A stretch of 27,489 nt of DNA from Symsagittifera roscoffensis. Its lineage: Eukaryota; Xenacoelomorpha; Acoela; Convolutidae. The stretch is from positions 1 through 27,489 of the forward strand of contig NW_026971292.1 of NCBI RefSeq assembly GCF_963678635.1, in the 5' to 3' direction. Position numbers and translations under genes: made by a program. Below the pieces are notes generated by a model, which had not been told where the DNA came from, ran no database searches, and saw only the letters and a program-made list of their open reading frames with translations. Below, in pieces: positions 9,385 through 19,758 of the stretch. Numbering within the stretch: position 1 is the stretch's first letter; each line of letters begins with the position of its first letter.

Positions 9385-10380
9385 TTATTATTTTTGTGTC
9401 AATAAGAAAATCTCTAAAAGCGAGATCTCTAGAACACTTGTGTTCATCTGAACACAAATTTTACCACGAAAGGAAAGTCTCATAGAGATAATTTCTTCTG
9501 AATGGAAAGGTTCCCGCGGTAGATGAAAAATAAGTCTTCCAAATCAATCAAGAAACTAAATCAATTTGCTGATGTTTTGGTATTTAAAGCAGCTTAAAAT
9601 ACGCATCACAAAACAACTCTTATGGGGAAGAAATGAAAAAAAACTTATCAAATTGAATTAATTGGAAAATTTTAAAACTATTTTTTTCATTTTTCATAGG
9701 AACCAACGTCTACAAACAGCATAAATAAAAGCAATTTAGATGCAATTTTGAAGTCAAAATGGACAAACAAAAGGATTATAATCAATTATAATTGATTATA
9801 ATGCATTTTTGTGCAAAACTAATGAACTAGAAATTTGAATTAAAATAATGGATCATAATCATCTTATGGATCAGCTTATGGATTAATATTTTTGTGTCAA
9901 TAAGAAAATCTCTAAAAGAGAGATCTCTAGAACACTTGTGTTCATCTGAACACAAAGGTTTACCACGAAATGTAAGTCTCATAGAGATACTTTCTTATGA
10001 TTGGAAAGGTTCCCGCGGTAGATGAAAAAAAAATCTTCCCAATCAATCATGAAACTAAATCAATTTGCTGATGTTTTGGTGTTTAAAGCAGCTTAAAATA
10101 CGCATCACAAAACAACTCTAAGGGGGAAGAAATGAAAAAATTTTTATCAAATTGAATTAATTGGAAAACTTTAAAACAAGATTTTTCAATTTACATAGGA
10201 ACCAACGTCTACAAACAGCATAAATATAAGCAATTTAGATGCAACTTCGAAGTCAAAACGGACAAACAAAAGGATCATAATCAATTGTAATTGATTATAA
10301 TGCATTTTTGTGCAAAACTAATAAACTAGAAATTTGAATTAAAATAATAAATCATAATCAATTAAAGTCGATTATAGTTG
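9385..10380. repeat. About 498-bp tandem duplication within the decamer block, unit 2
   Basis: 9385-9882 recurs as 9883-10380 (TTTTTGTGTC ends at 9400 and again at 9898). Each copy contains the hairpin TTGTGTTC ATCT GAACACAA, the constant word GGTTCCCGCGGTAGATGAA, and a decamer cluster at its right side (9773-9802 and 10270-10300). Units 1 and 3 have one copy, so the duplication arose in unit 2. Confidence 0.8.
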
Positions 10381-10389
10381 CATCGAAAT

Positions 10390-10490
10390 TTAGACGAATG
10401 CATAATCGGTTATAATTGATTATAATGGATTATATTTAATTATATTTTGACTTTAAAAAGAGTTTATAATCGATCATTAATTGGTTAAAA
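10390..10490. repeat. Palindromic decamer cluster, unit 2 right part
   Basis: Variants of GATTATAATC at 10400-10445 and 10470-10480, matching 3490-3560 in unit 1. AT-only spacers. Confidence 0.7.
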
Positions 10491-10636
10491 TCGATTGATT
10501 TTCAATTTTAGTATGACTGGTACTAAAATTGTGATATAATCAATTATCAACGCTCGAAACTGGATGCGGGTACCTCAAAATATATTTAGAAAAAACTTCA
10601 TTTGAAAAATATTTCGAAAAAATCATCCCATATGAC

Positions 10637-10922
10637 GAAAATGTTTGTCATACAGCTTTCATATATGGAAATTGTATGGTAAGCATTTCCTTTTTCGTCA
10701 GTTTTATTTTAGTCCGTTTTTTTTCCGTTACCAGCCTGTTCAACTGTTCTCAAAAAGCCGCAGAAATTATTTAGTTTTTATTTTCTATTGTTTTTCGAAA
10801 ATGTATGAAAATTGTATGACAGCATTTTCTCTATACACATGATGTATGGAATTGTATGATAATGATTTTTGTTGCATGGAATTGTATGATAAGCAATTTT
10901 GGTGTATGGAGGTCACCCCGGG
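10637..10922. mobile_element. Right end of the CCCGGG inverted-repeat element, unit 2
   Basis: Ends GGTCACCCCGGG at 10917-10922. It carries the same subterminal GGAATTGTATGATAA repeats and an inner hairpin at 10639-10688. No left end with CCCGGGTTGACC exists in unit 2, so this is a one-ended remnant. The open frames across it (10645-10842 and 10856-11107) mirror the repeat and are not taken as genes. Confidence 0.6.
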
Positions 10923-12676
10923 AATGTTACATCAAGTTTCGTTCACGAAAATTGTGTTATAGCTATAATAAAAAAATAATGACAGACTACCTAAACCTCG
11001 ATTTTCAAGAAAAATTTCCATATCCGATGTGCGTTCAAGAAAAAATCCCATGTTGTAAAATGATGCAGTCCAGGTATGCTAGCGAGTTAATTCATTTGAT
11101 CGTTTAAACAGATTTCTCGCGCTTCGATGTTTTTCAACTATCAAGACCATAACATAAAAAGTTGGAAGAACAGTTTTTTGTTCGAACTTCCAGAAAAGTA
11201 AATATTGTGGCATTTAATTTTTGGTACAAAAGACTGAACACAATGACATTGCGTGTATTTTGAAGAAAACTTTAGTGTTATGAAGAAATGAATAATGTAC
11301 GAGGAGAGATGATTGTTTAATGCTTTACGAATACCTGCAGAAAAAAGACAAAGGCATAGAAGCCGGAAACTGACTTGAACGAAAACCCTATGTGCACACC
11401 CGTACCCAGTTACTTTTCTAAAACAGATCTGAAATTCTTGTCCACTAGGTCAAACAAATAAAAAGTCAATGTTTGGTCTCCATTTTCAGCAATGAATAGT
11501 TGAGTGAGAGAGCCCAATTTTTTGTTAGGAAATTGTAGATAGGTCGGACGACCAGACAAATGCGGACAAGGGAAGCAACACATGAACGAAAGCAGAAGCT
11601 GGGTATGACTAAGCTTGACTAGCTTTTAGAAAAATGTAGTTGGAAAAGGGTCGCCCCAAAACACTTCTCGGATTTCATTCATAAAATTACATTTCTCAAA
11701 TTAATTTTTGATTCAGAAATTTTCAGAAAAAAATTAATCAACTGTCGATTAAATTCAGCGGTTAAGTTTACTTGTACTAATTGAATTTAGTAATAAGATT
11801 AATCGTATGGTTTTGATAAGTAAGTTCTTTTTTAATGATGGTTTAATACCTGTTTTTATGTAAAATTATGTGAATCATGAAGGTTAAATTGATGAGTTGT
11901 CGTCAATTAATCATGTATCCACGTCATATTTCAACTCTTTGTTTTATCGTAATGCATTGTTAGATTTACCTTAGAGGCAAAACAAATTCGAGAGCGAAAT
12001 TGCTGGATTAGAACCAAGTCTTTTTTAAATCATCGTAAATCAAATTTTTATTATTGAGTACTTGCCGTCATTTAATTTAGTTCAGTGTAAAAATTCTGAT
12101 GATACACGCTGTTGTTAAAACTTTGGAAGAAAGATAATTATCACAAAAAAACAAATAAAAAAAAATGTGGAAGTTTATTTTTACTTTGGGCAGATATTAG
12201 TAATTCAAGTATCTGTCCGTAGATTAAAGAGCTGAGAAATAGTTTTTCAAAAAAACTATCTTAGTCTTGACTTTTCAAAGCCTTGTGTGTTCCATAAAAA
12301 GGTTTTTTGGACCAACCTTACATAAATTTCAGCTTAAACTGCTTAGAATTGAGATTTTTAGTGCTAAAGACAGGAAAAGGCAAAAGATGATAACAGCATT
12401 TGTATTTATATCACCAGTTCATTCTATCAAATTTTTAAAAATTGAATTGATTTTGATTGTTGTACATTTCGAGTTTATTTATGTTATTAAGTCTTAAATT
12501 GATGTTTTATTCCAGCAGTAATTTCATCGCATTTTAGTTATTTGTATCTTAAATTTACTATATACTTTTTAGGAAAGTAATCTGAAATGTTCAATAAATC
12601 TCGATAACAGTTTACTGTATTGATGCTCAGACTTTTATACAGTAATTGAAGGGTCTTTTATTTTTTTCTTTACTGG
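10923..12676. other. Conserved non-coding spacer, unit 2
   Basis: Counterpart of 4010-6118. I see no gene. It lacks the extra stretch found at 4490-4910 in unit 1, and otherwise follows it closely to the polypyrimidine tract at about 12655. Short open frames (for example 12267-12497) carry no recognisable motif and are not preserved in unit 3, where the region is deleted. Confidence 0.5.
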
Positions 12677-12870
12677 ATGTTTCGGACATCGAGATAAATT
12701 ATCATGTACTCATCCCGTCACATCAATATAATCAAGAAATTTAACTGTTCTATCGTTTTTCGCACCAAAGTTTCAGACAGCTTTATTGAAAAACTAGTGC
12801 GAATGGTGAAAACTGGGAACTTCAGATCCGGAAAAAACTGCTACGAGTTTCGAATAAGAGTTTTAGTTTT
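12677..12870 (+). pseudogene. Broken copy of the short basic ORF, unit 2
   Basis: Starts ATGTTTCGGACATCGAGATAA, so the frame stops after six codons where units 1 and 3 read on. A frameshift in TCGTTTTTCGCACC and a deletion of the LINSTAFHNF-coding part also disrupt it. The splice-acceptor-like CTAG before the ATG has become CTGG. It has lost whatever role the intact copies may have. Confidence 0.6.
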
Positions 12871-13017
12871 TCAGACAGAGTAGATTAGATCACTTGATGT
12901 CGGTTAAAATAAACATCTGGTTAAAATTCTTAAAAAGTTTTGCCAAAAGAGTCCGTAAACTTAGAGTATAAAAACTTGAGTTTGCGTTAAATTTTTCAGC
13001 TAGTGCAGAAAACAAAA

Positions 13018-13480
13018 GTACTCATGACTGTTACCTCGGCTACTATAATAGTTTTGACGTTCTGATTTTTAATGAGATAATGCGCATTTATTCTTTGGTT
13101 TTAGCCCAATTTTTGTGATAAACTAATGAATATATGTGATAGGATTGATTTTTGTGCCTGTTTGTCGAGTGCTTTTTGAGTGATTTTAGAGACAGGTATG
13201 TCAAGTGGACCTCTGGTGGTCTGGTGGAGGGAGTTCCTGGCCTGGAGAGTCTTGCTTTGCGCCGCTGGACATTCTGGGCTCGGATGAGATTGTTCCTTTT
13301 CAGCGAGTTTTATAGATTTTATTTTTTTCTTTAAACTACATTAGCTATAATTATTTTTTTTCATCTTTAAAACTCCAATCCTGATATAATGGGTTAGTTC
13401 ATTCTCCTTGTTAGTTTTTGTTGTACAACCCAAGAGAAGTGGTCGTAAGCAAACGACAGCTATGAGCTCTAAAATAAACA
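13018..13480. other. Region upstream of the RT core, unit 2
   Basis: Shared with unit 3 (22160-22550). A plus frame of 60 codons at 13152-13334 contains GGLVEGVPGLESLALRRWT and could be part of the RT N-terminal region. A minus frame is also open across much of it, and is longest in unit 3 (112 codons). Neither shows a motif I can name. The region precedes the first certain RT residues at about 13550. Confidence 0.35.
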
Positions 13481-13544
13481 AAAAAAAAATACAGCCAATA
13501 TTGTTTTTCCATGCCTAGGCCCCTCCCTCATGGGTCAACCCACC

Positions 13545-15316
13545 CCAGATAGATCTCGAGAACAAAATACAGCAAATCAGCAATAAGGTCGATAAGGGAA
13601 AGAAAAAATGAGGAATTAGACTGGCCGCTTCAGATGACAACATCGCACCTTTTTCGATTCCAGAATACAAAAAATTGGTACCTAACCACCCAAAAAGAGC
13701 TGATATACAGGAAAATGTCGATAGTTTTTTCGTATCTGAGTTCGAGGTGTACAAAGCAATTATGTCTCTTCCAAATGGTTCGGGAGCCGGTCAAGAGAAG
13801 ATTGTTCCCCTAGTTTTTAAAGACCTGATTAGTAAATCAAACGGCAATGCGGGGCTCAATTTCTTGAAATCGCTCACGAAGCTCCTAAACCCTATAGGTG
13901 ATGGTAAAATACCCGAAGAGCTAAGACTTTTTCTTTTTTTGACCTCAATTTAATCGCCCTCAAAAAATTAGATGGAGGTTTGCGACCAATAGCCATCGGA
14001 CACACGCTCAGACGCATCGCGTCTAGATGCGCAGGAAGCGAACGACACAATCCTTTTGGGAGTTTTCAATAGGATGTGGTACTAAAGATTGTGCTGAAAT
14101 TGCTCTACACTCCTTTAGAATTTTGATAGAGCGTGATGAAAACCCGAAAAGTTAAATTTTACTTAAGTTAGATTTTAGCAATGTATTTACTTCGCTCAAT
14201 AGAGAAACTATGCTGATTCAAAGTTTTTAGGACCGCCCGGAGTTGTACAATTACACCCATTTTGCCTACAGTAAACCGAGTTTTCTTTTTTACGGAAATT
14301 TCATCATTAAGTCGGAGGACGGAACAAAACAAGTGATGCCGTGGCTCCACCAAATTTTGCTGAAACGATACAGAAGCTAGTAAAAAATCATGAATCTAAA
14401 ATAAACGTTTGTATTCAGATGATGGAAATCTAGCCGACAACTACGAATAATACTCCGAGACCTCAACAAAATAGTGAAATCAAGACTATGGGTTAAGCCT
14501 AAACAAAAAAAGTTGTGAGCTAGGTTTTCAAGGAGAGACCACAAGTACGCAGTACAATACAATATAGGCGAATTTTAAAAATTACGTCCTAATATAAAAA
14601 TCAAATCCAAGTATGAACTTGTAATCTTGGGATCTCCTACGGGCAAATCTTGTCAATAAAAGCTGCTAAATGAAAAAACAGCTGAGCTGGAAACGATTTC
14701 GGAGGTTATTGATAAGCTGGAAGCACCATTTTGTTTTTACCTCCTAAAAATTGCTTTAGCATGCCAAAACACCTATATTTTTTGGGAACAAGTCCTTGTT
14801 TTTTGCGAAGTGATTTTTTGGAAAGTTGCGATCGAATTTTAAAAAACAATTCATGTAAGTTGACAAACGTAATATTGAGTGATAGCAGCCAATTTCCTTA
14901 AGTGAGATTTTTGGGTTGGAGCACGAGGATGGATCATAAAATGATGCTTTAAAATTTTGATATGATTCAGGAAAATGTGAAGTAGCTCCGGAAAACTAAC
15001 TCCAGAAAAATTGGATGGAGCCCAATTTTGATAAAGAAAACTCTCAAATGATTTTGAAAATACAAACCTACTGAAGTAAAAAAAAATTATTTAGTAGACT
15101 AAGCTTGGATCACAATGGTTGAATTTCATACCGTGAAATTTCTAGGAGCAGTAGAAATTGTCAAATCAGCAGCTGAGAATTGCAATTGGACTCAGTCTAG
15201 GTTCAAAAAATTGTGAAAAAATTAGATGCGTTTGCGGAAAAGATGTAACCGAAGATGGATAGCATGGCCTATCTTGTCTCAAAAGGGCAGAGAGATTCTC
15301 TAAGCATTCAAATTTG
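13545..15316 (+). pseudogene. R2-like RT, near-complete core to zinc knuckle, unit 2 (plus strand)
   Basis: Begins with LENKIQQISNKVDKG (13555-13600). It continues ASDDNIAPFSIPEYKKLVP and PNGSGAG...FKDLISKSNG, then EELRLFLF, in an open frame to 13953. After a shift come GGLRPIAIGHTLRRIASRCA (about 13975-14035), LKLDFSN with the first catalytic Asp at 14171-14173, and GTKQ-GD-A with a frameshift inside the QGD motif at 14330-14340. YSDDGNLADNY follows at 14412-14444, and last an intact zinc-knuckle part, CVCGKDVTED then GLSCLKRAERFSKHSNL, at about 15222-15312 with one in-frame stop. At about 15317 the sequence jumps back to a second partial copy. At least five frame breaks make it non-functional. 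It is the most complete plus-strand copy for its middle part. Confidence 0.85.
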
Positions 15317-16588
15317 CGAGACCTCAACAAAATAGTGAAATCAAGACTATGGGTTAAGCCTAAACAAAACAAAATGTGAGCTCTGTTTTCTAGGACAGAC
15401 CAAAAGTACGCAGTACAATACAATTATAGGCCAATTTCAAAAATTTTGTCCTAATATAAAAATCAAACCCAAGTATGAACTTGTAATTTTGGGATCTCCT
15501 ACAGGCGAATCTTGTCGAAAAGAACTGCTAAATGAAAAAATAGCTGAGCTGGAAAAGATTTCGGAGGTTATTGATAAGCTGGATGCGCCATATTGTTTTT
15601 ATCTCCTAAAAATTGCTTTAGCATGCCAAAACACCTATTTTTTTAGAACAGGTCCTTGTTTTTTGCAAAGTGATTTTTTGCAAAGTTACGATCGAATTTT
15701 AGAAAACTCTTCATGCAAGTTGACAAACGTAATATTGAGCGATAGCAGCCAGTTTCCTTAAGTGAGAGTTTTGGGTTGGAGCACGAGGATGGATCATAAA
15801 ATGATGCATTAAAACTTTGGTATGATTCAGGAAAATGTGAAGTAGCTCCGAAAAACGAACTCCAGAAAAATTGGACGGAGCGAAAATTTGATAAGGGAAT
15901 TTCTCAAATGATTTTGAAAATACAAACCTACTGAAGTAAAAAAATGTTCATTTTTTAGCAGGCTAAGCTTGGATCACAATGGTTGGATTTCATACCGTGT
16001 TAAAATCTCAGGAGAAGTAGAAATTATCGAAACAGAAGCTGATAATTGAAGATGGATGGCATGGCCTATCTTGTCTCAAAAGGGCAGGAAGATTCTCTAG
16101 GCATTCAATTTTGCATGCCCTTACAAAGCAAAGTCTCGCCTCCACTCACCTTCCTTCTGTTTTAGAGCCACCACACCTCCACAGGACAGATCAAAAGTGA
16201 CCAGACGGTTTGACGTTCCTCCTTTGGGCTGTTGGTAGGGAGATCCTGAGGCATTTAACTGTAATTGACTCCCTAGCCTCTAGTATAAATCAGCCCAGGT
16301 TCGGTTTATAACCCTGGAACGGCAGCGGCCGAGGCGGAAGTTCGAAAATTTGAAAAACATAGAGATTTAATTAATGATGGATGAGTTTTTCAACCAAGAG
16401 CTTTAGAAGTTTAGGGTGCCGCCAGCCCTAGCACTGAGATTTTGAGGTTTTTCTTAATTAAACTGTTAGAACTTGTGCAGGTGTACCGAGGAAACAAGGG
16501 CAGATAGTTTTCTTAAGCAGAGTTTCTCCTTCGCATTACAGCTTGTGAACGCTGCCTGTGTAATCGGCACTATTAAGAAACGTTTGAG
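15317..16588 (+). pseudogene. Second partial RT copy inserted in unit 2 (plus strand)
   Basis: Restarts at the LRDLNKIVK position (about 15317, equivalent to 14456) and runs to the protein C terminus. 15317 to about 16136 is almost base-for-base the unit 1 version (6575-7395): the long frame 15489-15761 differs from 6740-7012 by one residue (Ser for Pro), and both share the same knuckle deletion. After about 16136 it looks like ordinary unit 2 sequence. PDGLT of the endonuclease-like region is kept (about 16203), although the codon before it is a stop, and VYNPGTAAAEAEV follows, with frame changes. The copy ends at about 16588 against the opposing RT. Confidence 0.8.
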
Positions 16589-17545
16589 TTAGCTTATCCC
16601 ATGTGTTGCCTCTGCCAGACATGTCGCGTTTCCTTTTTTGTACCTGAGGCTCAACCGTTGTCCGGTAAAAGTAAAAGACAGCTTCTCGTCGGTGCTCTCT
16701 CCAATTCGTCATGATGTTTCTTTAATAAACTTCAAACTGGTTTCTCCCACGCCACCAAAACACTGCTCAGAAGTTAATATGGTCGTGTAGAGCTGAATAA
16801 TGAGATCGCTTCCTGGCTTCTGCATCAATGGATACTGTGGGGTCCTCAACAACTGCAAGTCTCTGATGGGACTTCGCCAACCGATTCACGCAGGTGAAGT
16901 CCTTTGCAACTAGTTTTCCTCGTTGCCACGATGACGAAGTGACAACGTCAGGTCGTCTTCCATCTCATCGAAGTAATAGCAACGGTTCGAGGGTTGATAA
17001 CAACTTTTTGATAAGAAAGCTGCAGTTGTTATGTCGCTGAAAACGGGTTTTAGTTTTAGGGCAGATGAAAGCGTGCGCGCCGTCAGTGTCTCAGAAAGAG
17101 CCGAAAACACACTTGGATTAGTTCGTAATGGGGGCACCAAGTCTGTATCCACAAGCCACGCGGAACTCGTCGTCTGTAAATCCTAACTGTTAAGTCGATG
17201 ACGGTAGTTTTTTTATCCAATCTCCCGATCCTGTGCAGGCACAACTCAACAGGCGACTAGTATAGGAACCAACACTCGAGGCAATTTAAGACGAAAATTT
17301 CCTCTTGTAGATAGGCAGAGTCCAGTTGTTTTGCTTGTCGCAGTTGCTAGTGGGAACTGGCAGGGCGTCTTTTTCGGTCAACCAAATGTCTACTGCAGAA
17401 GCGAAAGCAGTTGTGGATGCAGAGAGACTGACAATTGCGGAGTGGAAAAAGAATAAGAGAAAAAGAAACTAGTAGTAATATCTATAAGAACCTGAATGCC
17501 CAAACCACCCAGATGCAATGCACGTAAAATGGAAGGTTAAAGGTG
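16589..17545 (-). pseudogene. Second R2-like RT, C-terminal half, unit 2 (minus strand, convergent)
   Basis: Counterpart of 7886-8835. On the minus strand it reads LASTTAFASAVDIWLTEKDA (about 17430-17370, frame broken), CDKQSDWTLPIYKRKF, SDTSRLLGCACTGSGDWIK (about 17265-17215), LTDDEFRVACGYRLGAPI (about 17180-17135), and after decay AVVEGPTVAIDAEARKRSHYSAL. The C terminus is KGNATCLAEATHGIS with a TAA stop on the minus strand at 16591-16589. In one frame it is open for 80 codons (17152-16910), but that frame mixes the true one with a shifted one. Dead. Confidence 0.8.
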
Positions 17546-17882
17546 TTAACATTGGAATTAGAACATATAATTGGAGTTAACATTGAGCTAGAACATTTCT
17601 GAGAAAAACAAGAAAACGGCCATTTTGACCAAAAATTAGAAAAAACACAACAAGACACACAAACGGATTTACGAGACGGAAATCAATTGGAAGTAATGAG
17701 AGAGAAAAGAAGCCTCTTATCCAGACAAAAAGAAACGATAAGGAGTTTATCTGAAGAAGATTGAACGGATCCGAACCCTCCCGTACCAATAAACTTGAGA
17801 GATAACGACTTTTCTCCGGGAGAAAACGGAATTGGAAGCCCGATTCCCAGAGAGTGTGAGCGACTTTAAATACACATTTTAA
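17546..17882. other. Flank upstream of the minus-strand RT, unit 2 (unrecognised)
   Basis: Matches 25236-25616 with visible divergence (about one difference per ten bases at 17807-17880). A minus frame of 70 codons is open at 17789-17577 but has no motif I know. CTCCGGGAG at about 17814-17822 is a short palindrome shared by units 2 and 3. Confidence 0.4.
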
Positions 17883-18052
17883 TTACTGTAATGCCCTGAA
17901 CGATTTATTTAACTCCAGTATTGCTTAGTATTCCAGAGCATGAGTAGTTAGAGTCGAGAGAAGAGTCAATCCTACTCTAATGGCTTTAGTATATAAGTGT
18001 CACTTAAAACACAGTAAATTATGGTTCTCTAGCCGTGTTTTTAGTGCTAGTA

Positions 18053-18084
18053 ACGTAGTCTGGGAATTCGAGACCCAGCTATGT
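18053..18084. other. Hairpin in segment X
   Basis: ACGTAG-t-CTGGG pairs with CCCAG-CTATGT around the 9-base loop AATTCGAGA: 11 pairs including one G.T, with a single bulge. The loop looks like a tRNA T-loop, but no tRNA can be folded around it. The equivalent in copy 2 is unchanged (about 25787-25818). Confidence 0.5.
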
Positions 18085-18361
18085 GGTTATTTTCACAGGT
18101 AAACAAAAGCTGATCAAAAGTCGTTTGGCTGATGGTCTGAAAAAGTAACTTTTTACTAAGCCCTCAAAAGACCAGAAAAAAAACTGGCTAGTTCTAGACG
18201 ATTAACAGCAAGTAGAGTTAGGGTACTTGACTTCAGCCAGTCGTCAATTGTTACTTTTTCTACGCTCCGTCACTGTGTAATGTCTGGGCGAACATATATA
18301 GACGTTTTTATGGCGCCTGGGTGGGCCTGTTCAAGGCAATAGACCATCACGATTAGATAAT

Positions 18362-18401
18362 GCTTCAGCGGCGAAGCCTCCGCTCCGGGATTTTGCCCGA
18401 G
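18362..18401. other. Pair of GC-rich hairpins in segment X
   Basis: GCTTC (18362-18366) pairs with GAAGC (18373-18377). CTCCGGG (18383-18389) pairs with CCCGAG (18396-18401) with one bulge. The same two hairpins recur at about 26067-26106 and 27385-27424 without change, although flanking bases vary. This may be a structured RNA region or simply recent copying. Confidence 0.5.
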
Positions 18402-18914
18402 TTAGAGGCCTTAATGTCTTGTATTGTGCTAGGCAGAAGATGCGGACCATCTTCCTGGTACAGTTTAGCTTTTTAACCTAGGTAAGACCAAAGAACCCGG
18501 GGGTCGGAGGGTTAGGGACCTAAAACAATTACAGAAAAAGCGTAAGACCAAACAAAAATAGGGTATGACCAAAAAAAGCCAAAAACAAGTTTACAAAAAA
18601 GTACAAAAAACAGTTAAAAAAACCCAAAAAAGAATAAAAACAGCAAGAAAAATGATAAAATGATAGTTTACATATTATATCCGACAAGATGTGATCAGAC
18701 TTCCCTATTTGTTTTTGTTTTAGATTAATTTATATCATTTCTGATCGAAAGATTGAGTGTTTTGATTGTTGGTTGGGTACCCTCCCTCGAGTGTGGTTTG
18801 AGTATTTAAGCACGTTAATGATAATTTTGCCGGTGACCGGAGGGTAGAGTGGCAAGCTGACAGACGTTTTCCAGGCGCAACCGGTGACAACACTGCCAAC
18901 ATTCAAAGCGACTG

Positions 18915-19106
18915 TTGGATATCGTTAGCACAACTTTAGTATCGTTTGGTTACTATTTCAATAAACTTAGGTGGTGGGGGACACAGTTCGATCGGTCCGA
19001 TTGTACCCTCTATCGATTGCGAACTTCCGAGTTAAGGGTCTTAATTCGGGTTTTTGGTGTGAAGAAGGGTGTGAAGAAGAGGACACATAGAAGAGTACCT
19101 CGATGA
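18915..19106 (+). CDS. Small ORF crossing the right edge of segment X (unrecognised)
   Basis: 63 codons starting MDIVSTTLVSFGYYFNKLRW and ending in a very basic tail (KKGVKKRTHRRVPR) that is encoded by unique DNA right of segment X. In copy 2 (26621-26803) the first part is identical and the tail is replaced (KKGVIKLINDY). The reading frame is therefore not maintained at its C terminus. No family recognised. It may be a chance frame; the near-identity of the segment prevents any test by substitution pattern. Confidence 0.2.
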   Translation: MDIVSTTLVSFGYYFNKLRWWGTQFDRSDCTLYRLRTSELRVLIRVFGVKKGVKKRTHRRVPR

Positions 19107-19629
19107 GTGCTGCAAAAAAAGAGATATTCACTAGTGACGACAGTGTCCCGGACTTTGTTCATTTGGAGTGCTCCAATTGAGGGAGGTCTTATTCTTTACG
19201 ATCAGGTTTTATTTTATCCATTATCGAAGCCATCACTGCTATTTTACAAAAAATTGTTTAACTTTAAACAAGGCAGTGATTTGATACAACTGCAGCGGTA
19301 AAGTTATAGTGATACGAGAGATCGCTGTGACCTATAGGGTGTGTTGTTGTTTTATTGTTGACTGTGTTTTATGTGTCGGTTATTATATCTTGCGGATTCT
19401 TGAGACGCTATTATACTTTAAGTGTTTGAGTGGAGATAGTAATAACTCAACATTGGGCAGACTCTGAGTTTAACCTTAGCTGAGTTATTCATATAATCTC
19501 TAAGAGACTTAAAAAAAATTTATATTGGAAAAATTCACTACGTCGGCATATAAAAGTTTTCTTTATTTTTGTGAGACTTGTGCATTGTTGTCAAGATTTA
19601 ATTTTTTCAAAACGCATTTAACGCAAAAT
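19103..19629. other. Unique DNA right of segment X, left part
   Basis: Not repeated elsewhere in the window. Short frames at 19103-19180 (MSAAKKEIFTSDDSVPDFV...) and 19107-19301 are open without recognisable motifs. It could be the leader of a retroelement whose repeat is segment X, but no primer-binding site complementary to a tRNA end could be identified. Confidence 0.3.
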
Positions 19630-19758
19630 ATGGAGCGGAAAGACTCGTTAAAAGAAATTACTAAAATCCCTACGCTGAGCACGGGAAGCACGCGGAGGTT
19701 TGAGTCGCGGCACAGCCAGCTAATTTCCGGTAAGCAGTATCTTCGACGTTTTTGCTAA
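19630..19758 (+). CDS. Charged ORF fragment, first frame (unrecognised)
   Basis: 43 codons from ATG at 19630 (MERKDSLKEITKIPTLSTGS...), rich in Ser, Thr, Arg and Lys. The frame is open back to 19525. It overlaps by about 35 bases, in another frame, the next fragment, which has similar composition. This looks like one low-complexity protein start broken by a one-base shift, or a GTAAG donor at 19730 used for splicing. It is possibly the N terminus of a gag-like protein, but there is no capsid or zinc-knuckle motif to support that. Confidence 0.3.
   Translation: MERKDSLKEITKIPTLSTGSTRRFESRHSQLISGKQYLRRFC

Larger units (their letters stand above)
9144..19076. repeat. Large direct-repeat unit 2
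   Basis: Second copy, and the longest. It contains two internal duplications: about 500 bp in the decamer block (9385-10380), and about 861 bp in the plus-strand RT (14456 recurs at 15317). It keeps the RT core missing from unit 1 and the RT connection region missing from unit 3. Its right part, 17883-19076, is segment X, which is much closer to the unit 3 copy than the rest of the unit is. Confidence 0.8.
17883..19076. repeat. Segment X, copy 1 (near-identical 1.2-kb direct repeat)
   Basis: Matches 25617-26779 with only about ten small differences by eye, plus a 28-base stretch (about 18126-18153) that is absent from copy 2. It is visibly less AT-rich than its surroundings. From left to right it has a long hairpin at 18053-18084, TATATA at 18295-18300, two GC-rich hairpins at 18362-18401, an A-rich, strongly strand-biased tract at 18520-18665, an inverted TACCCTCC/GGAGGGTA pair (18778-18785 and 18839-18846), and TATTTAAG at 18803-18810. 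An open frame of 63 codons starts at 18915 and runs past the right edge. It could be a long terminal repeat, a retroelement leader or a gene-conversion tract; the ends show no clear TG/CA with target duplication. Confidence 0.75.

Noticed and set aside
10645-11107. ORFs across the right end of the CCCGGG element (also at 1391, 3644 and 20531)
   Set aside because: Their recurrent peptide comes from the hairpin and subterminal DNA repeats, and the frames differ between copies.
18126-18145. Hammerhead ribozyme core (CTGATGG...GAAAA) in segment X
   Set aside because: The conserved CUGAUGA reads CTGATGG, and the GAAA and cleavage-site stems cannot be formed. The stretch is deleted in copy 2.
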